DNA of 10,754 bases, taken from Bacteroidota bacterium (lineage in GTDB: Bacteria; Bacteroidota; Bacteroidia; Bacteroidales; Prolixibacteraceae). The stretch lies in contig JAUZOB010000095.1 of the NCBI GenBank assembly GCA_030706665.1, positions 1 to 10,754 of the forward strand, written 5' to 3'. Each line of letters opens with the position of its first letter. The first letter of the stretch is position 1. The notes beneath the pieces are model-generated. The model did no database searches. It saw nothing but the letters and a program-made list of their open reading frames with translations, and was not told where the DNA came from. Made by a program: the position numbers and the translations under genes. This document shows positions 7,985 through 10,754 of the stretch, one piece after another.

Positions 7985-7991
7985 TTAAAAA

Positions 7992-7998
7992 CCCTCCC
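7992..7998 (-). promoter_or_regulatory. Strong Shine-Dalgarno site of uvrA
   Basis: GGGAGGG on the minus strand lies 7 nt upstream of the uvrA ATG. This is unusual in a phylum whose genes mostly lack such sites, and the other genes in the window have none. It supports the start at 7984. Confidence 0.6.
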
Positions 7999-8071
7999 GT
8001 CTTGCGCTTAATGATAAGCAGTTGTTCCACAGACAATCACAGCACAAAGACAATTCTTCATTCTTAATCGG

Positions 8072-8100
8072 CAAAAATAACCTTTTAAAAACGATTTCAA
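8072..8100 (-). promoter_or_regulatory. Bacteroidota-type promoter for uvrA
   Basis: On the minus strand, TTG (8100-8098) and TATTTTTG (8079-8072) are separated by 18 bp, matching TTG-N17-23-TAnnTTTG. The predicted leader is about 80 nt to the ATG at 7984. It suggests that uvrA is transcribed separately from the sigma-factor operon upstream. Confidence 0.6.
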
Positions 8101-8285
8101 GACTGACTCTGTCATTATAAGATGAACGTCTAAGAATTAATAATAGTTGATTAAAAGAAGAAAGAAAAGTTCGGCAGAAGCATGACCAATACATCAGATC
8201 AGAGATAATTCTCTTAAAGTAGTTCTCTCGTATTTTCGGATCAACGTTAATTCTTCAAAACACTATTAGTCAATCCCGAATCAAG

Positions 8286-9812
8286 TTAGAAGTTAAAATT
8301 CAGACCGGCATAGACTCCAAAAATCCAGGGTTTCATATCAACCGTCGCGCTATTGCTTAAAGAATTAAGAAAATATTTCAATTTTGGTTCAAGGCTAATT
8401 CGAATTGTCGGAGTAAGCCCATAACTCATTCCCATTCCCATAATACTGCTGTATGAGAAATTATTCATGTCGTCGGTTTTGCCGATGCTGACACGCTCTC
8501 CTTTGCTTATCTGATAGAAATCATTTCCAACCAGAAAGTTGGCACCCAGTCCCCCCAAAAGATCAAATCTGAATCTATGCTCAAATAGTTTATAGCGAAG
8601 CAAAAGAGGAACCTCAATATATTCCGCCTGCTGATTGAAGTCAACGCCTTCTGAGGTCGTTGCATAAGTTGTCAGGTCTCCTCTAACAGCATTCGCTTTA
8701 AAATTATCTAGAGGATATTGACGGATTCTTGCAATGCCCCATGCAGAATTCGCAACCCATGTTGTATTATTTTTCACCAGCATAGGCTGAGATGCCATTA
8801 ATGAAGTAAATGTTGCAGGCCATGAATCATTACTAACACTGAGCCCCCTATTCCCCTGCTGTAGTCTCGAATAAAAGACCCCGCTTTGGATACTGATTCT
8901 CTTAGAAGTTTTAACCTCAAAAGTAAGTCCTGCACCCATACCCGCTTTCAGATTCTCTACCTTTGAAGGCTGCGGAACTGCATCGGTTGCCATGAAGGAA
9001 TTTCCGGCATAATTGGAAGACTGTGGATTATTAAATGAGGCTGAAGATGCAAATTGAGCCCCTACAGAAAAATTGAGTTTCTTTTTCTCTTTTGGAGACT
9101 TAAGCTGCTCCAAATTTCTGGTCATAATCAACTTATCTGTCTCCGATAAAGACTTTTCGCCAATACGGCTCTTTTGCAGAAGTGCAGTCTCTATTGTATT
9201 TTCGAACTTTCTATTCTCTATAGAAGGAATCCTGATTAAATTTCGAAGTTCTTGATTCTTTACAGAATCAGTATTTACTACATTCATTTCCAAAGAGACA
9301 TTCGGTCTAATCTGTTTACCGGGAAAAGAAATTGTATTTGCAGCCAGCGTCGCTACCTCCCTATTGGATGAAACCTTAGGCTTACCTAATGAAGCAACAC
9401 CAGACTGCAGGCTTTTTGCAACAGGTAATTTTGCGTTTACAACAGAACTTTTCTCGACCCCACTTTTATAAGCCTGCGTAATATGCTCATTTTTTACAAC
9501 AGATTCTTTCTTGATTGACAAATAGTCATTTTTCCGATCGACAACATTCGGTTTTACATCCCTCGTTTTTACAATAGACACAGAATCTCCTTTCAGTTGC
9601 ATATTATGCGACTGATGAAGTTGCCACCCGGCAATGAATGCGAGTAGCAAAGAAGCAGCCACTGCTATTCTTTTAAACCATACAACCCGGACATTCTTTT
9701 TGTCCTGATCAAGCTGTTCAGCAATTTTGTCCCACAAAAACTCAGGTGGAGCAACTTCATGGCTCCCGAGTTTATGGCGAAACAACTCATCGGTATGATG
9801 CTCTTTTTTCAT
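8286..9812 (-). CDS. Envelope-spanning anti-sigma factor with C-terminal outer-membrane beta-barrel (Dma-like)
   Basis: A 508-residue protein joining two topologies. Residues 1-46 are a short charged cytoplasmic segment with the pattern ELF+HKLGSHEV.PPEFLWDKIAEQL, typical of small Bacteroidota anti-sigma domains. Residues 47-65 form a single membrane helix after KR. Residues 66-245 are a polar, Ser/Lys/Val-rich periplasmic linker. From about 246 to the end, alternating strands build a PorT-like beta-barrel: about 246-259, 289-319, 397-430, 451-482 and 495-508, ending NFNF with the terminal Phe used for outer-membrane insertion. The protein would span both membranes, hold the sigma factor at the inner membrane and sense a signal at the cell surface. 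Its start overlaps the sigma-factor stop as ATGA, showing translational coupling. The layout matches what I recall of the dual membrane-spanning anti-sigma (Dma) family of Bacteroides thetaiotaomicron, where Dma1 affects outer-membrane vesiculation. The signal and regulon here are unknown. Confidence 0.78.
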   Translation of the reverse strand: MKKEHHTDELFRHKLGSHEVAPPEFLWDKIAEQLDQDKKNVRVVWFKRIAVAASLLLAFIAGWQLHQSHNMQLKGDSVSIVKTRDVKPNVVDRKNDYLSIKKESVVKNEHITQAYKSGVEKSSVVNAKLPVAKSLQSGVASLGKPKVSSNREVATLAANTISFPGKQIRPNVSLEMNVVNTDSVKNQELRNLIRIPSIENRKFENTIETALLQKSRIGEKSLSETDKLIMTRNLEQLKSPKEKKKLNFSVGAQFASSASFNNPQSSNYAGNSFMATDAVPQPSKVENLKAGMGAGLTFEVKTSKRISIQSGVFYSRLQQGNRGLSVSNDSWPATFTSLMASQPMLVKNNTTWVANSAWGIARIRQYPLDNFKANAVRGDLTTYATTSEGVDFNQQAEYIEVPLLLRYKLFEHRFRFDLLGGLGANFLVGNDFYQISKGERVSIGKTDDMNNFSYSSIMGMGMSYGLTPTIRISLEPKLKYFLNSLSNSATVDMKPWIFGVYAGLNFNF

Positions 9813-10369
9813 GCTGAAAATTGATTATTAGCTTCCCTGATACGCATATAATTCTCTATCTTTTCCTTCAAAATCAATCGGGCACGTGCAAGATTCGATT
9901 TTGAGGTCCCCTCATTTATTCCTAATTCATTAGCAACCTCTTTATGTGAATACCCCTCAATCGCATAAAGGTTAAACACCATACGATACCGGGGAGGGAG
10001 CTCTTGAATTATTGCTATTAGTTCATTTTCTGAAATTTTCTCTACTGCCTCATCTTCAACCCACTTATTTTCAAGAATCCGAACATCTTCGACCGGTTGA
10101 AGGATCATCTGTTTTCGATACTTCTCCAATGATATATTTACCATTATCTTTCTAACCCATCCTTCGAAAGAACCCTTAAAAGCGAAATCATTTATTTTCG
10201 AAAACACACGGATAAAGCCTTCTTGAAGATTATCTTCAGCCTCACTCTTGTCTTTCGAATACCGAAGGCAAACCGCGAACATCTTAGGTGCAAGCATTCT
10301 ATACAATGCTGTTTGTGCACTGCGCTTTTCCTTCTGGCAATCCTGAATAATCTCTTTTAGTTCTTTCAC
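9809..10369 (-). CDS. ECF-type RNA polymerase sigma factor
   Basis: A 186-residue sigma-70 family factor of the extracytoplasmic function class. Region 2 spans about 21-86, with RYSKDKSEAEDNLQEGFIRVF (36-56) for core binding and FEGWVRKIMVNISLEKYRK (68-86) for -10 recognition. Region 4 spans about 115-170, with ELPPRYRMVFNLYAIEGYS (123-141) and the helix-turn-helix HKEVANELGINEGTSKSNLARAR (142-164) for -35 recognition. The start is GTG at 10369, chosen because the N-terminus then aligns with the family (LKEIIQDCQKEKRSAQTALY). No in-frame ATG lies upstream, and the next Met (25) would cut region 2. It overlaps the anti-sigma/barrel gene by 4 nt, so that protein is very likely its regulator. 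A housekeeping -7 element lies just upstream (10392-10399). The sigma factor is expected to stay inactive at the membrane until its partner responds. Confidence 0.93.
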   Translation of the reverse strand: MKELKEIIQDCQKEKRSAQTALYRMLAPKMFAVCLRYSKDKSEAEDNLQEGFIRVFSKINDFAFKGSFEGWVRKIMVNISLEKYRKQMILQPVEDVRILENKWVEDEAVEKISENELIAIIQELPPRYRMVFNLYAIEGYSHKEVANELGINEGTSKSNLARARLILKEKIENYMRIREANNQFSA

Positions 10370-10391
10370 AAAATCAACAGATATCGACTCC

Positions 10392-10399
10392 CAAATTTA
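10392..10399 (-). promoter_or_regulatory. Putative -7 element for the sigma/anti-sigma operon
   Basis: TAAATTTG on the minus strand matches TAnnTTTG and lies 22 bp before the GTG start, giving a leader of roughly 16-18 nt. No TTG stands at the -33 distance. An additional sigma-specific autoregulatory promoter could exist but cannot be recognised without its consensus. Confidence 0.45.
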
Positions 10400-10438
10400 G
10401 GTTCTTTTCAGTCTATATACTTAATTTTACATTCATGA

Positions 10439-10527
10439 GATGCAATAATATGCAATTGGTTGCGTCATCTATTATTTTACAATACAATTTCGCAATTTCA
10501 ACGCAACTGAATATGATCTTTTGCATC
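10439..10527. repeat. Nested symmetric inverted repeats in the sigma/serpin spacer
   Basis: Two inverted-repeat pairs share the same centre (10483): GATGCAA (10439-10445) with TTGCATC (10521-10527), and GTTGCGT (10459-10465) with ACGCAAC (10501-10507). Inner and outer arms are 13 bp apart on each side. GCAA or TTGC recurs six times, including ATGCAAT twice at a 10-bp period (10440-10446, 10450-10456). The outer right arm lies 28 bp before the serpin ATG. This looks more like a regulator-binding site than a terminator; the role is inferred. Confidence 0.45.
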
Positions 10528-10555
10528 ATAAAAGAAACTATAAAACGATTAACAC

Positions 10556-10754
10556 ATGAAAACAATCATCCCTCTCTTCTGCTGTATACTCCTTTTAACC
10601 GTTAATATCGCTTGTACAAAAGAAGGCATGCCACAACCCAAACCGGCTACAACCATAAAACTCGATCTAAAATCAGCGAATATTATCAAAAGTGACAATC
10701 AGTTCGGTTTTGATATCTTTCGAAAGGTTGATTCCGAATCACCTGAAACAAAGA
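10556..10754 (+). CDS. Serpin-family protease inhibitor, lipoprotein, 5' part only
   Basis: The first 66 codons of a gene that runs off the right edge. The N-terminus MKTIIPLFCCILLLTVNIAC is a lipoprotein signal peptide, with Cys20 after Asn-Ile-Ala as the likely lipidated residue. The following TKEG may act as an export signal to the surface. After a Pro-rich spacer, SDNQFGFDIFRKV (47-59) matches the first helix of serpins, which typically read NxxFAFDLFKxL. Serpins trap proteases by cleavage of a C-terminal reactive-site loop, which lies outside this window, so target specificity and inhibitory activity cannot be judged. Surface serpins are known in Bacteroidales, for example miropin of Tannerella forsythia. 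The gene is divergent from the ECF sigma operon across 186 bp with symmetric repeats. No clear TAnnTTTG precedes it; ATCTTTTG (10516-10523) is the closest string, so a different sigma factor may drive it. Confidence 0.8.
   Translation, partial: MKTIIPLFCCILLLTVNIACTKEGMPQPKPATTIKLDLKSANIIKSDNQFGFDIFRKVDSESPETK

Larger units (their letters stand above)
7985..8285. other. 301-bp spacer upstream of uvrA
   Basis: The spacer separates the end of the anti-sigma/barrel gene from uvrA. It holds the uvrA promoter (8072-8100), the ribosome binding site and a short inverted repeat AGAGA-TAAT-TCTCT (8201-8214) without a T-tract. A 69-codon minus-strand open frame (7985-8194) ends at the TAA abutting the uvrA start but contains the promoter and shows no family features, so it is not called a gene. 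Confidence 0.6.

Noticed and set aside
7985..8194. 69-codon minus-strand open frame directly abutting uvrA
   Set aside because: It contains the predicted uvrA promoter, has no recognisable domain and has a Cys/Leu/Ser-rich composition typical of non-coding translation.

Overview
The window looks like chromosomal DNA of a member of the Bacteroidota, most likely the order Bacteroidales. Four minus-strand gene starts carry the phylum-type -7 element TAnnTTTG (at 210-217, 1941-1948, 8072-8079 and 10392-10399), two of them with a TTG at -33. Most genes lack a Shine-Dalgarno sequence. The right end pairs an ECF sigma factor with an envelope-spanning anti-sigma/beta-barrel fusion, an arrangement known from this phylum. 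No rRNA, tRNA, CRISPR array or intact mobile element was seen.

Layout, left to right. (1) 1-82: 5' end of an unrecognised minus-strand gene that leaves the window, with a good promoter at 210-239. (2) 245-1909 (-): nucleoside/uridine kinase-like protein with TGS and threonyl-tRNA-synthetase-like N-terminal domains. (3) 2112-3275 (+): a Gate-domain (nucleoside recognition, SpmA/SpmB-like) membrane protein, divergent from the kinase. (4) 3276-4135: a long stretch with no convincing intact gene, holding a possible decayed two-frame minus-strand coding relic (3321-3640) and short direct repeats. (5) 4136-4915 (+): exported endonuclease/exonuclease/phosphatase-family enzyme. (6) A perfect 15-bp hairpin at 4987-5025 serving two convergent genes. 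(7) 5117-7984 (-): UvrA, the damage-recognition ATPase of nucleotide excision repair, with its own promoter and an unusually strong ribosome binding site. (8) 8286-9812 and 9809-10369 (-): an ATGA-overlapping operon in which an ECF sigma factor is followed by a protein with a short cytoplasmic anti-sigma segment, one membrane helix, a long periplasmic linker and a C-terminal outer-membrane beta-barrel. (9) 10556-10754 (+): start of a lipoprotein serpin, divergent from the sigma operon across a 186-bp spacer with symmetric inverted repeats.

The most interesting unit is the right end. The sigma/anti-sigma pair resembles the dual membrane-spanning anti-sigma (Dma/Das) type, and the neighbouring serpin is a plausible but unproven target gene. 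The other genes look like ordinary chromosomal genes. The kinase and the Gate protein may share a nucleoside theme; the phosphatase-family enzyme and UvrA look unrelated to each other except for a shared terminator.
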